The notes under the pieces are model-generated. The model was not told the origin of the DNA. It worked only from the letters and a program-made list of their open reading frames with translations, and searched no databases. Position numbers and translations under genes: made by a program. Below, piece by piece: positions 51,216 to 59,290 of a stretch of 64,000 nucleotides of DNA (the first letter of the stretch is position 1; every line of letters starts with the position of its first letter). The stretch is taken from positions 5,396,001 to 5,460,000 of the forward strand of contig NZ_CP114200.1 in NCBI RefSeq assembly GCF_029392895.1, written 5' to 3'. Source of the DNA: Streptomyces sp. 71268 (GTDB taxonomy: Bacteria; Actinomycetota; Actinomycetes; Streptomycetales; Streptomycetaceae).

Positions 51216-52832
51216 TTGTTCGTGCCGCAACTGGAACCGGTCGCCGGTTCCCTCGCCCTGTCCGCGCTCGTCGCCGCCCTTCCGCTCGCCACCGTCCTCA
51301 CCCTGCTCGGCGCGGCGCGCGTCCGGGCACCGCGTGCCGGGCTCGCCGGCCTCGCCGTCGCCGGGCTCGTCGCCTGGGGCGCGTACGACATGCCCGTCGA
51401 GCAGACCCTGTCCGGCGCGGCGCAGGGGGCGCTGTTCGGCCTCTTCCCCATCCTGTGGATCGTCGTCAACGCCCTGTGGGTGTACCGGATGACGGTGCGC
51501 ACCCACCACTTCGACGTGCTCCGCCGTTCCTTCGGCCGGCTCTCGGACGATCCCCGGGTGCAGGCGCTGGTGATCGCGTTCTGCTTCGGGGCGCTCCTTG
51601 AGGCGCTGGCCGGGTTCGGCGCGCCGGTGGCGATCTGTTCGGTGATGTTGGTCGCGCTCGGCTTCGATCCGGTCAGGGCGGCGGTGGTCGCCCTGGTCGC
51701 CAACACCGCGCCGGTCGCCTTCGGCGCCATGGGCACCTCCGTGGTGACCCTCGCGCAGGTCACCGAGTTGCCGCTGGACACCGTCGCCGCGGTCGTCGGG
51801 CGACAGACCCCGCTGCTCGCGCTGCTGGTGCCGCTGCTCCTGGTCGCCCTCGTGGACGGCCCGCGCGGCCTGCGGGAGACCTGGCGGCCCGCGCTCGCCT
51901 GCGGCTTCGCCTTCGCACTCGCACAGTTCGCGGCGGCGAACTACCTCTCGGCCCAGCTCGCCGACATCGCCGCCGCGCTCGCCGGCGCCGCGGCCCTGGC
52001 CGCCACCCCGTCCGCTCGCCGCCCGGCCACCGAGCAGGTTCGCGCGACCGTGCTCACCGGCGCGCACGGCGCTGACGTGGACCGGGTGGACCCGCGCCCC
52101 GAGGTGCTGCGCGCCTACGCCCCGTACGCCCTGATCGTCGCGGTCTTCTCGATCGCGCAGCTCGGCCCGGTCAAGGAACTGCTCGGCCGGGCCACCCGGC
52201 GGTTCGACTGGCCGTTCCTCGACGCGGCGAGCCCCGACGGGGAGCGGCTGGCCGCCAACGCGTTCGCGCTGCCACTGCTGGCCACGGGCGGCACGCTCGT
52301 GCTGCTCGCCGGCCTCGGCACCGCCCGGGTGCTGCGGGTGCCCTGGCGGGCGGCGCTCGGCGAGTGGCTGGCCACCGTCCGGGAGCTGCGCGCCGCGATC
52401 GTGACGGTGACCTCGGTGCTGGCGCTCGCGTACGTGATGAACCTGTCCGGCCAGGCGGCCACCATCGGCCACTTCGTCGCGGCGGCCGGCGGCGGGCTGG
52501 CCTTCCTCTCGCCGGTGCTCGGCTGGTTCGGCGTCGCGGTCACCGGCTCGGACACCTCGGCCAACGCGCTCTTCGGCGGGCTCCAGGTCACCGCCGCCCG
52601 CGAGTCCGGCCTCTCGCCGGAGCTGCTGGCGGCGGCGGGCAGCTCGGGCGGCGTGCTCGGCAAGATGATCTCGCCGCAGAACCTCACCATCGCGTGCGCC
52701 GCCGTGGGCCTGACCGGCCGCGAGGGCGACCTGCTGCGCAAGGTGCTCCCGTGGAGCCTGGGGCTGCTCCTGGTGATGTGCCTCATCGTGCTGGCCCAGA
52801 GCACGCCGGTGCTGGGCTGGATGCTGCCGTGA
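51216..52832 (+). CDS. L-lactate permease family transporter
   Basis: LldP/LctP-type lactate (or glycolate) proton symporter, 538 aa, with about 12-14 hydrophobic segments. The family regions are AFCFGALLEALAGFGAPVAI (about 128-147), AALVANTAPVAFGAMG-like sequence around residue 165, and GVAVTGSDTSANALFGGLQV with SSGGVLGKMISPQNL near the C-terminus. The start is TTG 51216 with GGGAGG 5 nt upstream; GTG 51222 is a close alternative. Monocistronic. No lactate dehydrogenase gene is adjacent, so the physiological substrate is uncertain. Confidence 0.92.
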   Translation: MFVPQLEPVAGSLALSALVAALPLATVLTLLGAARVRAPRAGLAGLAVAGLVAWGAYDMPVEQTLSGAAQGALFGLFPILWIVVNALWVYRMTVRTHHFDVLRRSFGRLSDDPRVQALVIAFCFGALLEALAGFGAPVAICSVMLVALGFDPVRAAVVALVANTAPVAFGAMGTSVVTLAQVTELPLDTVAAVVGRQTPLLALLVPLLLVALVDGPRGLRETWRPALACGFAFALAQFAAANYLSAQLADIAAALAGAAALAATPSARRPATEQVRATVLTGAHGADVDRVDPRPEVLRAYAPYALIVAVFSIAQLGPVKELLGRATRRFDWPFLDAASPDGERLAANAFALPLLATGGTLVLLAGLGTARVLRVPWRAALGEWLATVRELRAAIVTVTSVLALAYVMNLSGQAATIGHFVAAAGGGLAFLSPVLGWFGVAVTGSDTSANALFGGLQVTAARESGLSPELLAAAGSSGGVLGKMISPQNLTIACAAVGLTGREGDLLRKVLPWSLGLLLVMCLIVLAQSTPVLGWMLP

Positions 52833-52909
52833 GGGCACGGGCGCGCCCCGGCCCCGCCGCGGGCCCGGCCGCCCCGCCGCCAGGCCGTGCCACCCCGCCG
52901 CCGACTCCC

Positions 52910-52966
52910 GCCGCCGGCTCCGGCCACCCCGCCGCCGGCTCCGGCCCCCCGCCGCCGGCTCCGGCC
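52910..52966. repeat. 16-bp direct repeat x3, period 20-21 bp
   Basis: GCCGCCGGCTCCGGCC occurs identically at 52910-52925, 52931-52946 and 52951-52966, in the 320-bp gap between lactate permease and manB. Each copy contains GGCTCCGGCC, giving many alternative hairpins. The rest of the gap is GC-rich with TAGATT near 53113 as a possible manB -10. Confidence 0.7.
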
Positions 52967-53153
52967 GCGCCGTCACCCGGGTGGCCCATGGCCGTGGGGG
53001 TGGCCGACTCCGTACGGGGGCGGCGGGGCGAGGGCGTAGCGTGGGGCCGCCGCCGCGGCGGTAGCCGTGCCCGCGGGGGCCACCGGCCGGTGGGCGTTCC
53101 CCCTGCCACCGGTAGATTTGGCACCCTTCAACGTTGCCCAGAAGGAGTAGGCC

Positions 53154-54512
53154 GTGGCTGATCTGTCGCAGCTCGTGAAGGCGTACGACGTGCGTGGGGT
53201 CGTCCCCGACCAGTGGGACGAGACGCTGGCCGCACTCTTCGGCGCGGCCTTCGCACAAGTGACGAACGCAAACGCGGTGGTCGTCGGCCACGACATGCGC
53301 CCGTCGTCCCCGGGGCTCTCGCGGGCCTTCGCCGAGGGCGCCGCCGCGCTCGGTGTGGACGTCACCGAGATCGGCCTGTGCTCGACGGACGAGCTGTACT
53401 ACGCCAGCGGCGCGCTCGACCTGCCCGGCGCGATGTTCACCGCGAGCCACAACCCGGCCCAGTACAACGGGATCAAGATGTGCCGCGCCGGCGCCGCCCC
53501 GGTGGGCCAGGACACCGGCCTCGCCGAGATCCGCGCCCTGGTCGAGCGCTGGTCCACCGAGGGCGCGCCGCCGAGCGCGGCCACCCGCGGCGCCATCACC
53601 CAGCGCGACGTGCTCGCCGACTACGCCGCCCACCTGCGCTCCCTGGTGGACCTGGCCGCGAGCCGCCCGCTGAAGGTGGTCGTGGACGCGGGCAACGGCA
53701 TGGGCGGCCACACCGTCCCCACCGTCTTCGACGGCCTGCCGATCGAGCTGGTCCCGCTCTACTTCGAGCTCGACGGAACGTTTCCCAACCACGAGGCCAA
53801 CCCGCTCGACCCGAAGAACATCGTCGACCTCCAGGCGAAGGTCCGGGCCGTCGGCGCCGACATAGGTCTTGCCTTCGACGGCGACGCCGACCGCTGCTTC
53901 GTCGTCGACGAGCGGGGCGAGCCGGTCTCGCCGTCGGCGATCACCGCGCTGGTCGCCGAGCGCGAACTCGCCAAGCACCCCGGCGGCACGGTCATTCACA
54001 ACTGCATCACCTCCTGGTCCGTGCCCGAGATCGTCAAGGAGGCCGGCGGCACGGCCGTGCGCACCCGCGTGGGCCACTCCTTCATCAAGGCGGAGATGGC
54101 CCGCACCGGCGCGATCTTCGGCGGCGAGCACTCGGCGCACTACTACTTCCGCGACTTCTGGAACGCCGACACCGGCATGCTGGCCGCGCTGCACGTCCTG
54201 GCCGCGCTCGGCGAGCAGGACGGCCCGCTCTCCCAGCTCGTCGCCCGCTACGACCGGTACGCCGCCTCCGGCGAGATCAACAGCACCGTCGCCGACCAGC
54301 CGGGCCGGGCCGCCGCCGTCAGGGCCGCCTTCGAGCAGCGCCCCGACGTCCAGCTCGACGAACTCGACGGCCTGACCGTCACCGCCGCCACCTGGTGGTT
54401 CAACCTCCGCGCCTCCAACACGGAGCCGCTGCTGCGGTTGAATGTGGAGGCCCGGGACGCGCAGACGGTGGCCCAGGTACGCGACGAGGTCCTCGCCATC
54501 GTCCGCGCCTGA
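53154..54512 (+). CDS. manB: Phosphomannomutase/phosphoglucomutase
   Basis: Alpha-D-phosphohexomutase of 452 aa interconverting mannose-6-P and mannose-1-P. All four active-site loops are visible: MFTASHNPAQYNGIK with the phosphoserine near residue 100, FDGDADRCFVVDE binding magnesium (about 240), GEHSAHYYF (sugar binding, about 325) and LRASNTEPLLRLNVEA (phosphate binding, C-terminus). Start GTG 53154 with AAGGAG 5-6 nt before it. With manA downstream and the guanylyltransferase at 36227 it completes GDP-mannose supply. Confidence 0.96.
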   Translation: MADLSQLVKAYDVRGVVPDQWDETLAALFGAAFAQVTNANAVVVGHDMRPSSPGLSRAFAEGAAALGVDVTEIGLCSTDELYYASGALDLPGAMFTASHNPAQYNGIKMCRAGAAPVGQDTGLAEIRALVERWSTEGAPPSAATRGAITQRDVLADYAAHLRSLVDLAASRPLKVVVDAGNGMGGHTVPTVFDGLPIELVPLYFELDGTFPNHEANPLDPKNIVDLQAKVRAVGADIGLAFDGDADRCFVVDERGEPVSPSAITALVAERELAKHPGGTVIHNCITSWSVPEIVKEAGGTAVRTRVGHSFIKAEMARTGAIFGGEHSAHYYFRDFWNADTGMLAALHVLAALGEQDGPLSQLVARYDRYAASGEINSTVADQPGRAAAVRAAFEQRPDVQLDELDGLTVTAATWWFNLRASNTEPLLRLNVEARDAQTVAQVRDEVLAIVRA

Positions 54513-54859
54513 CCCGCCCGCTGGGCCCGGCCCGCTGGGCCCGGCCCGCCCGCGGCTGACCCGCCCGCCGCGCCCGTCCGCGCCCGGCCCGCCCGCCGGC
54601 GCCGGGTACGGGGCGCGCACGCGGGAGCCCGTACGACGCCCTCGTACGGGCTCCCGCGCACGGCCCGCCGGCCCCGGGCCGATCACCGCGCGGTCCCGGC
54701 CGGCCCCCGCGCCACCCCGACCGACCCCAGCGCCCGGTCCCGGCCCGGCCCCGACCGGCGGCCGGGCCCGCCGCCGAGGCCCCGTGCCCGTCGCACGCCC
54801 GGCCCGCTGGGCGGCGTACCCTGGGCCGCACAGCACTTGCCCGTCCCGAAGGGAAGACC
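54513..54859. other. manB-Trm112 intergenic region
   Basis: About 350 bp, GC-rich and non-coding. It holds the very strong terminator at 54620-54658 and a TACCCT hexamer near 54818 that could be the promoter -10 for the Trm112-SIS-manA genes. Confidence 0.5.
54620..54658 (+). terminator. 16-bp perfect hairpin terminator of manB
   Basis: CGCGGGAGCCCGTACG (54620-54635) pairs without mismatch with CGTACGGGCTCCCGCG (54643-54658) around a 7-nt loop. It is the longest perfect stem I found in the window. Confidence 0.85.
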
Positions 54860-55042
54860 ATGCCGGTCGAAGCCAGCCTCCTGGAGATCCTCGCCTGCCC
54901 GGCGTGCCACGCCCCGCTGCGGGACGAGTCGGCCGCGACCGAGCCGGAGTTGGTCTGCGAGGGCGCGGGCTGCGGCCTGGCGTACCCGATCCGGGACGGC
55001 ATCCCCGTACTCCTGGTGGACGAGGCACGCCGCCCCGCCTGA
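54860..55042 (+). CDS. Trm112-family zinc-ribbon protein
   Basis: 60-aa protein LLEILACPACHAPLRD with a CxxC, a second CEGAGC, and LAYPIRDGIPVLLVDEAR. This is the Trm112/YcaR fold, whose members activate methyltransferases or act as small zinc proteins. The second Cys pair is spaced C-x4-C (CEGAGC). GAAGGGAAGACC precedes ATG 54860. First gene of a Trm112-SIS-manA run, 46 bp before the SIS gene. Confidence 0.92.
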   Translation: MPVEASLLEILACPACHAPLRDESAATEPELVCEGAGCGLAYPIRDGIPVLLVDEARRPA

Positions 55043-55088
55043 CCGCGTACCGCGCGCACGCCCCACGGCGATCGGAGGCCGACGCACC

Positions 55089-56537
55089 ATGCTCGACGAA
55101 TCGCTCCTGGACGCCCCCGAAGCCCTGGCCCGTGCTGATACCCGAGGTCTGCTGCGCGGCGCCGCCGAGTCCGGCGCGCGGGTGCGCACGGCCGCCCGGT
55201 ACGCCGCCGAGGCGGGCATCGCGGACCTCCAGCCCGACGGCCGGCCCCGCGCGGTCCTGGTGGCGGGCCCCGGGAGCGTGGCGGAGTGCGCCGCCGACCT
55301 GCTCGGCGCCCTCACCGGCGGCAGCGTGCCCGTCACCCTGATCCGTCCCACCGGCGTCGCGCCCGCCGCCGGCGCCCTGCGCTGGACCCTGCCCGGCTGG
55401 GCCGGCCCGCTCGACCTGGTGGCCGTGACCAGCCCGGACGGCTCCGAACCGGGCCTGGGCGTACTCCTGGACCAGGCGTACCGGCGCGGCTGCACCGTGG
55501 TGGCCCTCACCCCGACCGACACCCCGCTGGTCGAGGCCGTCGAGCGCGCCCGTGGCCTGCACCTCCCGACCACGCCGGCCCCGCTGCTGGAGCCGGACCC
55601 CGGCACCGGGTACGGCCAGCCGCCGGCCGACGCCGACCCGTACGGCGCGGACCCGACCCCGCCCGGCACCCCGCACGCCGAGTGGCCCACGGCCCCCGGG
55701 GTCGACCAGCCCGACGAGCCCCAGCGCCCCGCGCCCGGCGAGGGTGGCACCAACCCGCCGCCGCTGGCCCCCGGCGAGGCCCACCCCAGGCCCGAGCCGC
55801 CCGCGGTCGGAGCCCTCGGCACCCACCCGCACGGCGCGGGCGAGCCCCTCGCGGCCCAGCGCACCAACCCCTACCCCGCCGACCCCTCGCCCGGCGCGCT
55901 GTGGGCCGTGCTCACGCCGCTGCTCGCCCTCGTCGACCGGATCGGCCTGGTGCACGCGCCGCCCGAGACGCTGCAACGCGTCGCCGACCGGCTCGACCAG
56001 GTCGCCGAGCGCTGCGGCCCCGCCCAGGCCACCTACCGCAACCCCGCCAAGTCGCTCGCCGCCGAACTGGCCGACGCGCTGCCGCTGGTGTGGACCGAGG
56101 GCGAGGTCGCGGCGGCCGTCGGCCGCCGCTTCGCCCGGCTGCTCGGCGCGGTCGCCGGCCGGCCCGCGCTCACCGCGGAGCTGCCCGACGCGCTGCGGGT
56201 CCACGGCGCGCTGCTGACCAGCCCGCTCGCCGGCGGAGCCGACCCGGACGACTTCTTCCGGGACCGGGTGGAGGAGCCGGAGGCGCTGCGCGCCCGCGTC
56301 GTACTGCTCCGCGACCGGCAGGCCCCCGACGCCGACACCGACGCCCCCGACGTCCCGGCGGTCACCGCCGACCTGTCGGCCGCGCCGGCCGCCCGCGAAC
56401 TCGCGCTCTCGCACGACACCCCGGTCAGCGAGCTCGAACCCACCGCCGAACACGCCGTGGAGCGCGCGGCCGAGCTTCTCGCCATCACGGATTTCGCCGC
56501 CGTTTACCTGGCGCTTGCCGGCGCAGAGGGATCATGA
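55089..56537 (+). CDS. SIS-domain protein related to phosphomannose isomerase, with Pro-rich insertion
   Basis: 482 aa from ATG 55089, which has GGAGG 10 nt upstream. The N-terminal part (about 1-170) has MLDESLLDAPEALARADTRG, VLVAGPGSVAECAADLLGAL and VVALTPTDTPLVEAVERARG, matching the first half of the actinobacterial bifunctional phosphoglucose/phosphomannose isomerase-like family. The second half resumes at ALWAVLTPLLALVDRIGL. In between, residues about 175-270 are Pro/Gly/Thr-rich and look like an extra disordered insertion compared with the usual length of about 375 aa. Immediately upstream of manA. Confidence 0.87.
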   Translation: MLDESLLDAPEALARADTRGLLRGAAESGARVRTAARYAAEAGIADLQPDGRPRAVLVAGPGSVAECAADLLGALTGGSVPVTLIRPTGVAPAAGALRWTLPGWAGPLDLVAVTSPDGSEPGLGVLLDQAYRRGCTVVALTPTDTPLVEAVERARGLHLPTTPAPLLEPDPGTGYGQPPADADPYGADPTPPGTPHAEWPTAPGVDQPDEPQRPAPGEGGTNPPPLAPGEAHPRPEPPAVGALGTHPHGAGEPLAAQRTNPYPADPSPGALWAVLTPLLALVDRIGLVHAPPETLQRVADRLDQVAERCGPAQATYRNPAKSLAAELADALPLVWTEGEVAAAVGRRFARLLGAVAGRPALTAELPDALRVHGALLTSPLAGGADPDDFFRDRVEEPEALRARVVLLRDRQAPDADTDAPDVPAVTADLSAAPAARELALSHDTPVSELEPTAEHAVERAAELLAITDFAAVYLALAGAEGS

Positions 56538-56813
56538 ACAGCGCGGGGAGCGCACCCGTCGGCAACCCGTCGGCCGCGTAACCCCGTACGTCACCCGCAC
56601 CACCCGGCAACCCGCCGCACCACAACCACCACAGCGTCCCGTCACCGGCACCCGCCACGGCCCCGGCCCTCGTCGCACCCGCTCGCCCGACCGGGCCCGG
56701 GTCCGAGGCCGGGCCCCGCCCGCCGCCGGTCCGCGCGCCACGCCGCCCGGACCGCCCCGGCCCGTCCGACCTCCGCCGGCACCGGTACGCCACCGAGAGT
56801 CAGGAACCCCCAC

Positions 56814-58031
56814 ATGGACCGCCTAGCCAACACCGTGCGCCCCTACGCCTGGGGGTCCGTCACCGCCATCCCCGAACTCCTCGGCACCGAACCGACCGGC
56901 CAGCCGCAGGCCGAACTGTGGATGGGCGCCCACCCGGGCGCACCCTCGCGCGTCGACCGGGGCGCGGGCCCCGTCGGCCTCAACGAGGTCATCGCCGCCG
57001 ACCCGGAGGCCGAACTCGGCCCGGAGGCCGTCCGCCGCTTCGGCGACCGGCTGCCGTTCCTGCTCAAGGTGCTGGCCGCACAGGTCCCGCTCTCCCTCCA
57101 GGTCCACCCCGACCTCGACCAGGCCCGAGCCGGCTTCGCGGACGAGGAGCGGCGCGGCGTGCCCGTCGACGCCCCGCACCGCAACTACAAGGACGCCAAC
57201 CACAAGCCCGAACTGATCTGCGCGCTCACCCCCTTCGACGGCCTGTGCGGCTTCCGCCCGCCCGCCGAGGCCGCCGACCTGCTCGCCGCGCTCGACGTCG
57301 ACTCGCTCAAGCCGTACGTGGACATCCTGCGCGCCATGCCGGACACCGACGCGCTGCGCGAGGTGCTCACCGCCGTCCTCAGCGCCGACCGCGAGGCCAT
57401 GGCCGCCACGGTCACCGAGGCGGCCGAGGCCGCCACCCGGCTGGCCGCGGCGGGCGGCCCGCACGCCGACGCCTACGCCGCGTACGCCGCCGTCGCCCGC
57501 AGCTTCCCCGGCGACCCCGGCGTGATCGCCGGCATGCTGCTCAACCACGTCAGGCTCCAGCCCGGCGAGGGGCTCTACCTGGGCGCCGGCGTCCCGCACG
57601 CCTACCTCAACGGCCTCGGCGTCGAACTCATGGCCAACTCAGACAACGTGCTGCGCTGCGGCCTCACCCCCAAGCACGTCGACGTTCCCGAGTTGCTGCG
57701 GGTCGTACGGTTCGAGAGCGCCCCGCCCGGCGTACTGCGCCCCGAGGCGGAGCCGGACGGCGCCGAGGTCTACGCGACGCCCATCGACGAGTTCCGGCTC
57801 TCCCGCCACGTCCTGCCCGCCGACGCCGCCCCCCGCCCGCTGCCGACCGGCGCCCCGCAGGTCCTGCTCTGCACCGATGGCCAGGTCACGCTGCGCGCCC
57901 AGGGGCCGACGTCCCCCGGCGCGGCCACCGAACTGCGCCTGGCCCAGGGCGAGTCGGCCTACGTGCCCGCCCCCGAGGCCGTCGAACTCACCGGCGAGGG
58001 CACGCTCTACCGCGCCACGCTCGCCCTCTGA
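56814..58031 (+). CDS. manA: Mannose-6-phosphate isomerase, class I
   Basis: Zinc enzyme of 405 aa converting fructose-6-P to mannose-6-P. Type I signatures: NTVRPYAWGSVTAIPELLG at the N-terminus, AELWMGAHPGAPS, PLSLQVHPDLDQA with metal-binding Gln/His, YKDANHKPELICAL with Glu/His, and YLGAGVPHAYLNGLGVELMA with the last ligand and conserved Asn. Start ATG 56814. It follows the SIS gene by 276 bp and is followed by an inverted repeat. Confidence 0.96.
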   Translation: MDRLANTVRPYAWGSVTAIPELLGTEPTGQPQAELWMGAHPGAPSRVDRGAGPVGLNEVIAADPEAELGPEAVRRFGDRLPFLLKVLAAQVPLSLQVHPDLDQARAGFADEERRGVPVDAPHRNYKDANHKPELICALTPFDGLCGFRPPAEAADLLAALDVDSLKPYVDILRAMPDTDALREVLTAVLSADREAMAATVTEAAEAATRLAAAGGPHADAYAAYAAVARSFPGDPGVIAGMLLNHVRLQPGEGLYLGAGVPHAYLNGLGVELMANSDNVLRCGLTPKHVDVPELLRVVRFESAPPGVLRPEAEPDGAEVYATPIDEFRLSRHVLPADAAPRPLPTGAPQVLLCTDGQVTLRAQGPTSPGAATELRLAQGESAYVPAPEAVELTGEGTLYRATLAL

Positions 58032-58040
58032 CGCCCCGCC

Positions 58041-58083
58041 CCGCCGGCCCGCGCCAACGCCACACGCACCGCCGGGCCGGCGG
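58041..58083 (+). terminator. 11-bp inverted repeat after manA
   Basis: CCGCCGGCCCG (58041-58051) pairs with CGGGCCGGCGG (58073-58083) with a 21-nt interval, 10 bp after the stop. Confidence 0.55.
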
Positions 58084-58254
58084 CCGCCACGCACCCCACC
58101 GACAGCCGCCCGACATCCACCCGCACCTCGACGCCACGCCTTGACACCGCTCAGCCGCGGAAGGCTGCAACAATGGCCCGCCGTAAAGCAGCCGTAAAGC
58201 GCCGACCCCGCGTCAGGCGCCAGGCGGACACGGCGGAAGGGACATCTGGCACAC

Positions 58255-59211
58255 ATGAGTGCATCGGGCGGAACCAAGGCGATCGTCGCCGCACTGGGCG
58301 CCAACCTGGCCATCGCGGTGGCCAAGTTCGTGGCCTTCGCGTTCAGCGGCTCGTCGTCCATGCTCGCCGAGGGCGTGCACTCGCTGGCCGACTCGGGCAA
58401 CCAGGGTCTGCTGCTCCTCGGCGGCAAGAAGGCCAAGCGGGAGGCGACCCCACAGCACCCCTTCGGCTACGGCCGAGAGCGCTACATCTACGGCTTCCTC
58501 GTCTCCATCGTGCTCTTCACCATCGGCGGCGTCTTCGCGCTCTACGAGGGCTACGAGAAGATCAAGCACCCGCACGAGATCGAGCACTGGTACTGGCCGG
58601 TCGGCGTGCTCGTCTTCGCGATCATCGCCGAGACGTTCTCCTTCCGCACCGCGATCAAGGAGTCCAACCAGGTACGCGGCGCGCTGAGCTGGTCCCAGTT
58701 CGTCCGCCGCGCCAAGGCCCCCGAGCTTCCCGTCGTCCTCCTCGAAGACCTCGGCGCGCTGGTCGGCCTCGTCCTCGCGCTCGTCGGCGTCAGCCTCGCC
58801 CTCGCCACCGGCGACGGCGTCTGGGACGGCATCGGGACGCTGTGCATCGGCGTTCTCCTCGTCCTGATCGCCATCGTGCTCGCGGCCGAGACCAAGTCGC
58901 TGCTGCTCGGCGAGGCCGCCGACAAGAACCAGGTGGAGGCGATCCAGGCGGCCGTGGTCGACGGCGAGACCGTCACCCGCCTGATCCACATGCGCACGCT
59001 GCACCTCGGCCCGGAGGAACTGCTGGTCGCCGCCAAGATCGCGGTACGCCACGACGACACGGCGACGGAGGTGGCCGCGGCGATCGACGCCGCCGAGGAA
59101 CGCATCCGCGCCGCCGTCCCGATCGCCCGCGTCATCTACCTGGAGCCGGACATCTACAGCGCCACGGCCGCCGCGTCCGGCGCCTCCCCCACCAAGCCGA
59201 CGGCCCCCTGA
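58255..59211 (+). CDS. Cation diffusion facilitator (CDF) family metal transporter
   Basis: Metal/proton antiporter of 318 aa exporting zinc, iron or similar divalent ions. Six TM segments are expected. Metal-site residues are in MLAEGVHSLADSGNQGLLLL (TM2) and LPVVLLEDLGALVGLVLALV (TM5), and the C-terminal cytoplasmic domain ends around IAVRHDDTATEVAAAIDAAE. The TM2 Asp and TM5 Asp are present but the usual HxxxD site reads HSLAD and LEDLG. Start ATG 58255. Convergent with the PTS gene. Confidence 0.93.
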   Translation: MSASGGTKAIVAALGANLAIAVAKFVAFAFSGSSSMLAEGVHSLADSGNQGLLLLGGKKAKREATPQHPFGYGRERYIYGFLVSIVLFTIGGVFALYEGYEKIKHPHEIEHWYWPVGVLVFAIIAETFSFRTAIKESNQVRGALSWSQFVRRAKAPELPVVLLEDLGALVGLVLALVGVSLALATGDGVWDGIGTLCIGVLLVLIAIVLAAETKSLLLGEAADKNQVEAIQAAVVDGETVTRLIHMRTLHLGPEELLVAAKIAVRHDDTATEVAAAIDAAEERIRAAVPIARVIYLEPDIYSATAAASGASPTKPTAP

Positions 59212-59290
59212 CCGACGGGCCGTCGCGGCCGGCGGCGGGGGAGCGCGCGCCGGGGCGTCCCGGCCGGGGGAGCGGGGCCGGGGCGGCCCG

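Noticed and set aside
50961..56453. 1830-codon open frame on the minus strand covering lactate permease, manB and the SIS gene
   Set aside because: It is antisense to three well-identified genes, has the amino-acid bias of a GC-rich shadow frame, and no start signal or domain.
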